Program-made: the position numbers and the translations under genes
The notes under the pieces: generated by a model
What the model was told of the DNA's origin: nothing
Database searches by the model: none
What the model saw: only the letters and a program-made list of their open reading frames with translations
NCBI RefSeq assembly: GCF_018446385.1
Contig: NC_056000.1
Span: 80,362,688 to 80,426,687 of the forward strand
Length of the DNA: 64,000 bases
Direction: 5' to 3'
Origin: Zingiber officinale
Lineage: Eukaryota > Streptophyta > Magnoliopsida > Zingiberales > Zingiberaceae
In this document: positions 1-9,954 of the stretch, one piece after another
How the letters are laid out: each line of letters starts with the position of its first letter
Position numbering within the stretch: position 1 is the first letter of the stretch

Positions 1-75
1 TTCCAACTTTGGTATGATTATGATGGGCACATCTCATATTCAGAGATGTGCAGACAACTACTTCATTTCTATTAG

Positions 76-282
76 GGTTCTGAAGATCCAGAGCAGGATC
101 CAGATAAATCTGAGGAGGATTCAGAAGATCCAGAGGAGGATCCAGATGAATCGGAGGAGGATTCAGAAGATCCTGAAGAAACAGAAGAAGATCTGGGAGA
201 GTGTGTGGAGAATCCAGAAGAGGATCCAATTGTGGATCCGATAGAGAATCCTGGAGTTGTGTCCTGCCTGAGATTACCCTAA
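76..282 (+). other. Acidic-repeat reading frame, unrecognised
   Basis: An open frame of 68 codons made of imperfect copies of an E-E-D-S-E-D-P-E-E-D-P-D motif, ending at TAA 280-282. The same frame is open from the window edge to TAG 73-75, so it may be the tail of a longer coding region with one nonsense codon. The DNA is a tandem of roughly 36-45 bp units. I do not recognise the protein. It lies upstream of a copia gag and may belong to another, cut-off element. A basic translation of the same DNA in another frame (14-244) is probably a shadow. Confidence 0.3.
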
Positions 283-305
283 ATAAGTCCAGGCTGAAAG
301 GGATA

Positions 306-368
306 ATGTTGGCCACTGCACTAGTGTCTGTTCTAGTGGGAGTGGTAGTAGCCTATCTAGTTTACTAG
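306..368 (+). other. Short hydrophobic ORF (20 aa), unrecognised
   Basis: Starts at ATG 306 and ends at TAG 366-368. It encodes an almost entirely hydrophobic peptide (Ala, Leu, Val, Gly) long enough for one membrane span. It is in a different frame from the acidic-repeat frame just upstream. It could be the last exon or tail of the same decayed unit, or chance. No family recognised. Confidence 0.2.
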
Positions 369-530
369 AATTTTGTTATTGTTATTTTTATTATGTGTGA
401 ACAACTTTAGTCCATTTCGTTCATGTCAGTCGGTTATATGTTAACAATATACAGCATAATTTTATATTAATTATATGTTCATTTATTTATGCTGTTTACT
501 TGACATGATGCATGATTAGTTCATTTTTAT

Positions 531-640
531 TAAATGATCAGCTCATTTAATTAAAGTAATCATGATTTATTAAATGATCAGTTCATTTAATTAAAGAAAT
601 TATGATTTTATAAATGATTAATTCATTGGTTAGGATGTAT
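531..640 (+). repeat. 40-bp tandem repeat, three copies
   Basis: Units beginning TAAATGATCA recur at 531, 571 and 611 (the last diverged), each followed by TTCATTTAATTAAAG-like sequence. The stretch 369-807 is otherwise AT-rich and noncoding. It sits in front of the copia gag start and is probably the untranslated leader of that element. No 5' LTR or primer-binding site is visible in it. Confidence 0.7.
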
Positions 641-807
641 GTAATAGAATTGATCAATATTGATTTGATTGGTCATACAAATGATAAGTGAAAACATTGT
701 TCTCACTTGATTTTGTAAACCAACTCAAATTAATATTGAGTCAATCATAAATTGCATGCATATGAATTACACTGAATACTAAATAATGTGTTTATTTATG
801 ATAGATT

Positions 808-1620
808 ATGGCAACCAAAAACATTATAGCTGAACTTAACAAGGGTGAAAAACTTAATGGGGATAACTATAACATCTGGCACCTCATGATACAATATGTA
901 CTTGAGGAACAAGAAGTTCTGGAGGCTGTAAATTAGGTTATGGCGGAACCTATAGATGGTTCCACTACACAACACAGACGAGATCTTGATGCCTATAAGG
1001 CATGGAAGAAAAAGGATTCTACTGCAAAGGGCATATTGATTAGTTCAATAGTAGACGACCTAGCTTTTGAATATGAGTCGTATCTTTCGGCTCATGCAGT
1101 TTTGGTAGCCCTTAAAGAAAAATACAGTGGAGTAAGTCTGAGCAAGCTTCGACAGCTGACAATCAAGTTTGACAGCTACAAGAAGCGTCCAAATGTATCA
1201 ATGGTTCAACACCTTAGGGAGATGTCAAACATGATTCGGGATCTTAAAACTACTGGTCATGAGTTGACCGATGAACAACAGGTTCAAGCAGTTATTCGTT
1301 CACTTCCAGATTCTTGGGAGATATTGAAGCAGACCCTAACTCACAGTGAGATTATCAAGACTTTCACTGATGTCTCATGCTATGTAGAATTGGAGGCGGA
1401 GAGAGTTGAATCCGTAAGGATTTCTGGACAAGCCTATGTGGCTGTAGGTTCTGCTGGATCATCTGGATCCATGAAAAAGAAATGGTTCAAGAAAGGGAAG
1501 GGAAAGAAGAGGGACAGGGCCCAATCAATAAGATAGTAAAGAAGACCGGAAAGAAACCTAAAAACAAGTTGACTTGTTTTAACTGAGGCAAGAAGGGTCA
1601 CTTCGCTCGGGAGTGTGCAC
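808..1620 (+). pseudogene. Copia gag (broken)
   Basis: Reading starts at ATG 808 with a typical copia gag N-terminus (KLNGDNYNIWHLMIQYVL). It meets an in-frame TAG at 934-936 and continues in the same frame from 940 to 1536 with the expected LTR-gag polypeptide: YKAWKKKDSTAKGIL, LRQLTIKFDSYK and a basic tail. A CCHC-type zinc knuckle follows in another frame (about 1573-1615), with one Cys replaced by a stop. The structural protein would form the nucleocapsid of the element. Not functional here. Confidence 0.8.
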
Positions 1621-2107
1621 TGAGCAGAAAAAGGTAAATGCAAGTGTGTCTTCTTTTCCTGAGCATTTTGTTGCTAGCTCAGTGTTGTTAGCTGATTCTT
1701 ATCATTTGTGGATTATAGATTCGGGAGCAACCAACCATGTAGCTCGAGAGCGAGTTACATTTGTAGAGTACCGTTGGGTACCAACTGGCAACAAGTGGAT
1801 CTATGTGGGAAACAATGCAAGAGTTGAAGTCAAAGGAGTCGGCATTTGTAAACTCAACCTCCGTGGTGGTAGAGTTTTGTTTCTACATGATGTCTTATAT
1901 GCTTCTGAAATTCGACGGAATCTTGTTTCCGTTATATGTTTTCTTGATTTAGGGTATTGTATTAATTTTTACAGTCGGTGTGTTGAACTTAAGATTGACT
2001 CAGTGTCAATCGAACATGATTTTTTAACAAATGATTTTGTGGTTCTTGATGTAGAATTAGATGTCAATTATACTATTGATGGTTGTTTTTCAAACATTGC
2101 TCTGTGA
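1613..2107 (+). pseudogene. Copia aspartic protease region
   Basis: The frame contains WIIDSGATNHVARERVTF, with the D-S-G-A active-site signature of copia proteases near residue 37, followed by the family's conserved GKGVCKLNL-like and LHDVLYASEIRRNLVSV segments. In an intact element it would release the mature Pol and Gag products. It is separated from gag by stops and from integrase by a stop at 2105-2107. Confidence 0.8.
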
Positions 2108-2722
2108 TGCAGATATAACTGATGAGGTTTGACATGCTAGATTATGACATATAGGACAAGAACATATAAATCGATTGGCTAGAGAGGGTCTATTGGGCAC
2201 TCGGGCTAAGATTCAATTGTCTATATATGAGCATTGTCTTGCTGGAAAAATAATTAGGAAACCATTTGGTAAGACTATTAGATATGAATCAACATTGCAG
2301 TTAATTCATTCGGATATTTGTGGTCCGATGAATGTGAAGGCTAGACATGGAGCTTCCTATTTATTAGATTTATTGATGATTTCTCTCGGTTCGATCATGT
2401 GTATTTGATTTCTCACAAATCTGAAGCATTGGATTGCTTCATTCGTTATATAAATGAAGTTGAGAATCAAATGGAACGTAAAGTTAAGACTTTACGCACT
2501 GACCGTGGAGGGAAATATTTGTCTGATATGTTCAAGACAATATGTAATGATAGAGGAATTATAAGACAACTAATAATCCCTGGAGCTCCACAGCAATATG
2601 GGGTAGTTGAAAGAAGAAATAGGACTCTTCTTGAAATGGTTAGGTCTATGATGGCACAGGCTAATTTGCCAATCTCCTATTAGGGAGATGCATTATTAAC
2701 TGCAGGTTATATACTTAACAAA
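2108..2722 (+). pseudogene. Copia integrase region (broken)
   Basis: From about 2130 the translation shows a GAG-pre-integrase region with degenerate zinc-binding residues (RLAREGLLG, then C-LAGK). The integrase core follows: HSDICGPMNVKARHGASYLLDL, then after a frame change LRTDRGGKYLSDMF and the Q-YGVVERRNRTLLEMVRSMM block. The D...D...E pattern of the catalytic core can be read across the frames. Frame changes occur near 2390 and a TAG replaces an expected Trp near 2682. Confidence 0.8.
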
Positions 2723-4790
2723 GTGTCTTCAAAGACAATTTCATCTACCCCATATGAACGTTGGACAGGTAGAAAATCATATTTAAGTAATCTGAGACCT
2801 TGGGGGTTAGCTGCTTATGTTCATGATAGTTCTCATACGCATGGAAAACTGGGACCTAGGGGTAAGAAATGTATCTTTGTAAGATATCATGAGACCTCCA
2901 AAGGTTATATTTTCATAGGTGAGCAACTAGATGGAACCATCTCCGAAATAGACTTGAGAGATGCGATTCTCGAAACAGAATTTCTAATCAGAGGTGATGT
3001 TGATAAAGATGTTCCTCTATTTGAGGAGGATGAGATATTATCAACAAGAGAGGTGTCAAAAGGAACACCTGAATCTAGTCAACCGAGTGGGGGTGATATG
3101 CCGAGTCATGAGTTGACTTCTCAACAACCCAACTTACGGAGAAGTGTTTATAAGATCAAGCCTAAGAAGAGGTTTGATATTGAGAATGAGGCATTGAATA
3201 CACTTCCAATTGACGACAACGAACCTCAATCCATTGAGGAAGCATTGGGATGTAGAGTTAGAGAAAAATGGAAAGCTGCAATGGTTGAAGAGATGGAGTC
3301 CATGATTCAGAATCATGTTTGGGACTTAGTCGATCTTCCTCCAGGCCAAAGGGCTATTGGGAATAAGCGGATTCTTAAAATAAAGAGGAAAGTTGATGGA
3401 TCGATTAACAGATACAAAGTTCGTTTAGTTACAAAAGGATATACCCAAATGGAGGGTATTAACTTTGAAGAGACATTTTCTCTCGTAGTAAATTTTGTGT
3501 CAATACGAGTTATTTTGGCCTTTGTGGCACATTATGACTTGGAATTACATCAAATGGATGTAAAAACTGCTTTCCTTAACGGTGATCTTGACTAAGAAAT
3601 TTATATGGTTCAGCCAGAAGGTTTCATTGCTGAAAGCCAAAAGCAGAAAGTATGTAGACTTAGAAAGTCTATATATGGGCTAAAGCAAGCGTCAAGATAA
3701 TGGAACATAAGATTTAACAAAGTCGTTTTATCTTATGATTTCAAGATGATCAATAAGGATCATTGTGTTTTCCTGAAAAGGGAAAAAGGAAAGTATGTCA
3801 TTTTATCATTATATGTTGATGATATGCTAATAGCTGAAAATGGCATAGGATATGTGAATGAAGTCAAGAAGTGATTGTCATCATAATTTGATACAATGGA
3901 TATGAGAGAAGCTGAATACATCTTAGGAGTGAAGATTATAAGAGATCGTCCTAAAAGGCTTTTGGGTCTGTCATAAGAGTCTTATATACTTAAGATGTTA
4001 CATCATTTTAGCATGTTAAATTGCAATGTAGAACATACACTTATTGTGAAAGGTACTATTTTGAGCAAGAGTATGTGTCATAAAACTCCAGAGGAAATAG
4101 TTGAGATGAATAAAAAACCATATGCTAGTGCTATTGGTAGTTTGATGTACACTATGTTGTGTACACGTCCCGATATCAGCTATGTTGTGGCTTAGTCAGT
4201 CGCTTCCCGTCAAACCCAGGACTGAGATACTGGAAGACAGTAAAAAGGATATTCAAATATCTGAAGGCGACAACAGATTATTGTCTCTGTTTTCAAGGAT
4301 CAGATATGAGTCTGAAAGGTTATTCAGATGCAGATTGGGTTGGGGACCTGGATGATAGAAAATCCACATCAAGCTATGCATTCTTGCTGAATGGTGGCGC
4401 CATCTCTTGGAACAGCAAGGAACAAGTTTGTGTAGCTTTGTCGACTATGGAAGCTAAATATGTGGCATGTTCAGCGGTTGTGCAAGAAGCAGTCTGGTTG
4501 AGAAGGTTCCTAAAGCATATAAAAAAAATTGAGGATAGTGGAAGTTCTACTATGACAATCAAGCTGCAATAGTTTTTTCCAAGAATCCCAAATATCACAG
4601 TAAAGGCAAGCATATAGAAATTAAATATAATTTTGTGAGGGATATTGTGGCTAAAAGAAAAGTAATTCTTGATTATGTCCCTACACATGTTATGCTTGCA
4701 GATCCTTTTACTAAGTCAATGACTAAAGAGTCATTTAAAGAACATGTAAAGTCTTTGAGACATTCGAAGAATGTAACAATATTGAAATAA
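2723..4790 (+). pseudogene. Copia reverse transcriptase-RNase H (broken)
   Basis: The frame 2723-3595 carries the end of integrase and the start of RT (W-LVDLPPGQRAIGNK, then YKVRLVTKGYTQ, then LHQMDVKTAFLNGDL). After a stop it continues with the Y-V-D-D catalytic box (about 3810-3825), then YILGVKI and RPDISYVV. RNase H follows in a third frame: YSDADWVGDLDDRKSTSSY, ALSTMEAKYVA, and after another shift DNQAAIVFSKNPKYHSKGKHI, ending at TAA 4788-4790. At least five stops or shifts make it inactive. Confidence 0.85.
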
Positions 4791-4930
4791 CAATCAGACT
4801 TTGTGATTTGATTGTGTCATTTGTCATAATTTATTCATGTAAAGTCTTTGAGACATTCGAAGAATGTAACAATATTGAAATAACAATCAGACTTTGTGAT
4901 TTGATTGTGTCATTTGTCATAATTTATTCA
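4743..4930 (+). repeat. 93-bp direct tandem duplication
   Basis: The segment starting CATGTAAAGTCTTTGAGACA at 4743 is repeated almost perfectly from 4836. It duplicates the end of the RNase H coding region and its stop. The near-identity of the two copies in an otherwise decayed element suggests a recent slippage or unequal exchange. Confidence 0.9.
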
Positions 4931-6175
4931 ATGTATATGTTATATTTGTTACATTCATATAAGATCTCGATGAGCATGTTGGCAGGTTGAGATTAGTCCG
5001 CTCACATGGACAATCATCTCTATTTGTTAAGTACAAATAAAAGTAAGACCGTTACTTATGGAATAGCTTATGTAGCTGAAATTAGAGACAGATCCATAAG
5101 TTGAGGTCGCCTTGATAATTGTGTCAAGATGAGATCATTTATGTGTTAATAATGATTGAAGTAAATGAACCCATCATTTACTGAATTTGTTGAAAGTCAG
5201 ATTAGAATTCATATGTTGAATTCAGGGTTAAACATTAGGTATGTCTAGATCAAAATCTGTACGATGTTAAATTTGAAGACAGCATGTGCTCTTTTTAGTA
5301 AAGAGAATAACATCGTAACATGTTATTCATACCACATGTGCTATTGCGACAATAAAGGTAGTAGAAGAATGGATCCATGTTTCTCTACTATGTGAGACCT
5401 TTAAGATTATAAGTTAATCTCTGTTTTTACCTTAGTGACTATTTAGCTGTTTACTTGAAGTTCTAATCAGTGTCTGTTACTTTAACATGTATCCTATGGC
5501 TATGTATGATTCGGTCTATGGAACATGACTAGGAAAGTGACTGATTAGTATGAATAGATTCTAGCTAAAAAGGAAGATTAAATATATTTATATCATTTGA
5601 TGTTATTCACTGGTCGACCCATTTCTGTTATGTATAGAAATGAATGTGAATATTAGATATGGAACATGCTCTTGATATAATGGTCATTATAAGGGATTAG
5701 AGATGTTCATATTGATGTAAATGAAAATTATTTAATCTGGGTAAATAACAAGACATGGATATCTCCAAGATAATGGCTATGTGCGAGATTGGATGGATCC
5801 TGGATAAAGGTTATGTGCCACCAGAAAAGAGGCTATGTGTCATGCAGAGGGTGTCTCTAATTTATTTGAGCGGCTAAGTAAAGTGTAACAACTTTGTTAG
5901 CATTGATTGCTCAGAGAGCGGCTATGTAAGGTGCAAGAATCTTCTTAGCAACTATTGCTTAATGTGCTTGCTGTCGCACAAACCATTTTCTCTAAGTATG
6001 GATTGGATGTTCTAATATGGTCATTGTGACCAAACTCTCAAATAGTCTATGTGATTTATTAGGTCTTTGTAACCAACTCTCAAATAGTCTATGTGACTTA
6101 TTAAGTCTTTGTGACTAACTAGTCTTTGTGGCTTACCTAACTAATTTTAATGACTTACCTTGAACGAGTGGGAGA
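4931..6175 (+). other. Noncoding 3' internal region of the copia element
   Basis: About 1.2 kb with no credible ORF between RNase H and the putative 3' LTR. It contains short direct repeats near 6030-6115 (AACTCTCAAATAGTCTATGTGA, twice). Its last bases are a purine-rich tract ending GAGTGGGAGA, a plausible polypurine tract for plus-strand priming. Confidence 0.5.
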
Positions 6176-6510
6176 TGTAGAAAATGGGAACGTGAGAACA
6201 TGCCCACGTTCTCCACTACTCTTAATGGAAAAGTCCATTATACCCTTGGGTTATTTCCCTTTATAGGGGTGCGTCCAAGGTTCATTCGTGAGGTGAGAAA
6301 AAGAGGATAAGTTTTTCACACGACGGTGGAAAAAGAAAGAGAGAGGGAAGAACATCTTAGGCGGTGGGATTTGGTTCGTGGAATTGCGGAGAGCTTTCCG
6401 ATCCTGTGATCGTTCTTTCGACAACGAGTCTTGCCATCGTCAATTGCAGATTTGCGAGAGATCGCTGTAAGTGTTTACCGTTTTAATTCGTGCATTTAGA
6501 ATTATCAACA
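6176..6510 (+). mobile_element. Putative 3' LTR of the copia element
   Basis: Begins TGTAGAAAAT directly after the purine tract and holds a TATA-like TTTATAGGG at 6260-6268, about 85 bp from its start. It then runs through purine-rich sequence to ...ATCAACA near 6510, where a sequence of opposite orientation begins. The right boundary is inferred from the TG...CA rule and the change in sequence character, since no partner LTR is in the window. Confidence 0.45.
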
Positions 6511-6514
6511 AATT

Positions 6515-7807
6515 GACCATTCAATCCAATGGTTCAAAATTGACCATTCATCTTCCTAGTTAAATTCAAGTTCACCCAATGAGTCTAACTCATTGAACCA
6601 TCACCCAATGAGTCTAACTTATTGAACCATCACCCAATGAGTCTAACTCATTGAACCATATCAATTCAAATTGGCTCCATGAACATCAATCCAAATTGGC
6701 TCCATGAATCTAATTCGAATTAGACTTAATCCAATAATTGGATTCGTCTAACTCAATGAGTCTAATTCAGATTAGATTTAATCCAATGATCCATCATATA
6801 AACTTATCTCCATGAACTCATCTCCAAATCAACTTGTTCTTTGTGTGTGACCCAATAGGTTCTTGTAATGTTGGCAATGTATCCAAATCAACATTTAGAT
6901 ACATAAACAATGAGTGACATCTAGCAACGCATCATCGCTACCCAAGACGAGAATGTGAAGATCTAACTTAACCTTTCCGTGACTATTATCTTGTATGACT
7001 TGGTCCTTCTATCCTTGATATCTAAATTGATCAATGAGGCATAGACCGTGTCATCCTCTTGTCAATCTTTGTGTTTCTTGATCTCTAAGTAGACACACTA
7101 AAACAAATAAGCTCAATATCACATATTGACTCATTTGAGCATGGTCATGCATTCTTGTGTCCTACTAATCAAGGGGCCTACAGATATCGCTTCCGTCATA
7201 TAGAAATGATAGATCTCATCTACATCACTCACATCCCTCCGCATAACTCATTGCATACCCAGTGATTGAATTTATAGCCCATCCTGTTACAGGTTACGTT
7301 TGCCAATACCAAAGTATACAGCGCCTTATGTAGGGACTGTAGTGACTTCAGGTCTAAGGATTATTCATACCAATAATCACATGAGAATGTTTATGATACT
7401 CATATAACGATCCATAAAACATTCTCATTGCGGGTCATTCAGTATATATTCTCTAATATATACCCATATGTCAACTTCATATCTCATATCCATGACTTGT
7501 GAGACTAAGTCATCCGTTGACCTACATGCTAGTCTCAACGCATTAATATTGTCCTTGCATATTTATGCTTGACTAGGAATATCTAAGAGTAGTGTTCTAT
7601 ATAGATTTACAATATCTCACTATCAATTCAACCAATTGATATGTTGTAGATTAGAACCTGCTACTCTAAGACATTATTATACTTATTTATTCGGCATTGA
7701 ATTGAAGTAAATATAATAACCAACTTTGCTTTTATTAATAATGAAATATGATACAAAATGAGCCCTTTACAATCATCTCATAATTGGTACTAGAGCTAAT
7801 ACTAACA
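6515..7807 (-). mobile_element. LTR-like remnant, minus orientation
   Basis: Read on the minus strand, this begins TGTTAGTATTAGCTCTAG at 7807, with the TGTTAG start common in copia LTRs, and runs about 1.3 kb without coding sequence. It ends close to the junction with the preceding copia LTR. It includes three direct copies of a ~29-bp unit (CACCCAATGAGTCTAACTCA core, about 6575-6660). A matching target duplication was not found, so it could be a solo LTR or a truncated LTR plus leader. Confidence 0.45.
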
Positions 7808-8181
7808 CCCGATCTATTGTTGACATTCGTTTTATATATTTATTTATCTTTTTTTAACGCGTGATATGTTTATCTATGATCCGGCTTTATTGCGCATACA
7901 TGATTATGACACTAACCGCATGCATCTTCATATCTCATGGGACACGGGGAAGGATCGAAAGGTGAATCTAAATCTCCAACCCGTAAAGACCAAGATGTGA
8001 GGGGTTGTTCACGAAAGTAGTCCAAAACCTCATGAGGGCACCAGAGACTATCATAGAGTCTAATGGTTTTATCCCGATTTCGCATCACAAAGTAAGGGAT
8101 AACACCTAGAGAACCATGTATGAGAAAGCGGTCATTTTAGTAAAGTTACCCTGAAAGTAGGCGTCGTGTTTGGGCAGACAC
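7808..8181. other. Unassigned intergenic DNA
   Basis: No ORF, TIR or LTR end recognised. Confidence 0.3.
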
Positions 8182-8775
8182 GCCTAGGGTTGTAAATAAA
8201 CTGAATCTTCGTGAATAAGCTTGATGTTCGTCTTGATAAAAGTTTGTTTATGTTTGTTCAATACACACAAGATCAATTAATTAAACAAACTTGAACAACT
8301 CGTTAAATTAAACAAAAAAGCTTGAACACATATGTGTTCAACTCGTTAATATTCATGAACAACGTTTGTGAATAATGTTCGTGAACCATGTTCATTATTA
8401 AAACTCTTATCAACATGCCAAAAAAGCAAAAAAAAACTTTAAAATAAACAAACAAGTTTAAATTATCAAGCTCAATAACCAATCAAACAAACAAAAGTTT
8501 TAAACAATCAAACAAGTTTGAATTGAGGGTTCAATAACATCTAAACAAACTAAGATCAAGTCAAGCTTGAATTAAGAGCTCGAAAACATCTAAATGAACA
8601 AGCTCAATTCAAGTTTGAACCAAGCTCAAACTCATAAAAAATAAACCAAGCCAAGATTGAACAATCATTTCAAAAGCTTAGTTCATTTTAGGTACGGCTT
8701 GACTTGGCTTGGTTTCCTTATCAAACTTAAACAGTCCAAAGCTTGGCTCGGCTTGGCTTGTTTACAACCCTAGGC
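8182..8775. mobile_element. TIR element (594 bp), probable non-autonomous DNA transposon
   Basis: Perfect 15-bp terminal inverted repeats GCCTAGGGTTGTAAA (8182-8196) and its complement (8761-8775). The interior has no ORF and is rich in AAGCTTGG/CCAAGC-type words repeated in both orientations near the ends. The TAGGGTTGTAAA end resembles plant hAT-like MITEs. I could not find an 8-bp target duplication, so the superfamily is uncertain. Confidence 0.6.
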
Positions 8776-9584
8776 ACATTGATATAATTCCAAAAGTCTA
8801 TACCGGTTACCTCAGGATAGATCACTTGCATGCACATAAACATTAAAGCAGAAAAGTGAATAGTATTTAGGATTTCAACAATTATCATATGGTAAAACCA
8901 AAATCCTAGAATTGTTTCCCCAAATTCGGATTTCTCCTACGCCTTCTCATGTTTTCTCGATTCGTTTTCTTTCTTTCTCGACTCTTGCGATTTGTGATTG
9001 TCTAGATAACTTGATTCGCGATTTCGACCAGTAGTTAGTTTTACATACCTGTGGGATCGATCTTTTTATTACTTGACGACAGCCGTGCACATGCGGTTTC
9101 GCCCATTACTTGTTAAAAGCTCTGCCTAATCATATTCATATGCATTGAAGTCAAGTGTCTCTATATACTGATATAATAACTTTCATGGATCAATTTCATT
9201 TATTTTTTCTGTGTATGCAAATGAAAATTTCCAGATATTTATTGATCTATTGTGTCTGCAGCAACTATATTTGTTGTTTGATGGTGCAAATGATAGTTAG
9301 AGAGTGAAACTGTAGAACTTTCCTGCGCAAAAGATAGATGATCTGGAACTAAAATTCCACATATTTTTCCAAGTTTGCTAATTTCTGATTAACTATATTG
9401 TGTGATGTAGTTGTTCCTAATAATAAAAGGAAAGCCAAACATCTTGGTTGAGAAAAAGTATGACAATTTAAACTATTGCATGAAGAATAGGATTCAAAAT
9501 TGTTGACTCCCAAACTCTCTCTCATTTGTTTTCCAGTTGAAGCAGACTAACACCTCATATTTGCCTCTTCTCTGATCGATGCAG
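8776..9584. other. Noncoding stretch upstream of the DUF3754 exon remnant
   Basis: No coding potential recognised. The first part (about 9030-9130) resembles retrotransposon end sequence; the rest is likely old intron. It ends in a good splice acceptor (GATGCAG before 9585). Confidence 0.3.
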
Positions 9585-9829
9585 CTAATGGAAAAGAACA
9601 ATTTCCAACTAGTTACTGATGAGGAGATTGTGGTTGCACAATCTGGGCAGTATCCCTTAAACCTTCCTGTCAAAGTGGATGAATCAAATGTTCAAAAGAT
9701 GATCCATCAGCTTATACTTGTTTTTCATATTACCTTGTTAGATTTCCTGGGTTGCAACTGGACAACAAGCGTTTACCAAGGTATTTTAAAGATCATCCTC
9801 ATGAAAATCTCCCTGTTCTCTCTGATAAG
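9585..9829 (+). pseudogene. DUF3754 (TMEM143-like) exon remnant
   Basis: Between an acceptor (GATGCAG) and a donor (AAG|GTGTAT) the translation reads [23 protein letters not shown]. After about 60 bp of extra sequence and a frame change it resumes [25 protein letters not shown] recognise this as the start of the plant DUF3754 region, where the two segments are normally contiguous. The extra sequence therefore looks like an insertion in the exon. The membrane-protein family is of unknown biochemical function. Its continuation lies more than 4 kb downstream, beyond two retrotransposon LTRs. Assignment rests on memory of the family. Confidence 0.5.
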
Positions 9830-9954
9830 GTGTATATGTTGCATGTTTCTATGCACTATGTTTCACTTATCTTTTGGAAATTAAACAAAAAAGAGTTATC
9901 TCAAATTTTGATGTCATCGACAAAATTTCGATTATACATCTTGTTTAGTGATCC

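Larger units (their letters stand above)
808..6510 (+). mobile_element. Degenerate Ty1/copia LTR retrotransposon
   Basis: The order gag, protease, integrase, reverse transcriptase, RNase H is the Ty1/copia order. A long noncoding 3' stretch and a purine-rich tract (about 6165-6175) lead into a putative 3' LTR at 6176. The coding region carries many in-frame stops and frame changes. Several stops replace an expected Trp (for example before 'GDALL' near 2682) or a zinc-knuckle Cys, so the copy is dead. The 5' LTR and primer-binding site are not seen and probably lie outside the window or are lost. Boundaries are approximate. Confidence 0.85.

Noticed and set aside
3134-3316. Antisense ORFs over the copia element (also 1434-1643 and 4374-4688)
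   Set aside because: Shadows of gag and pol on the opposite strand.
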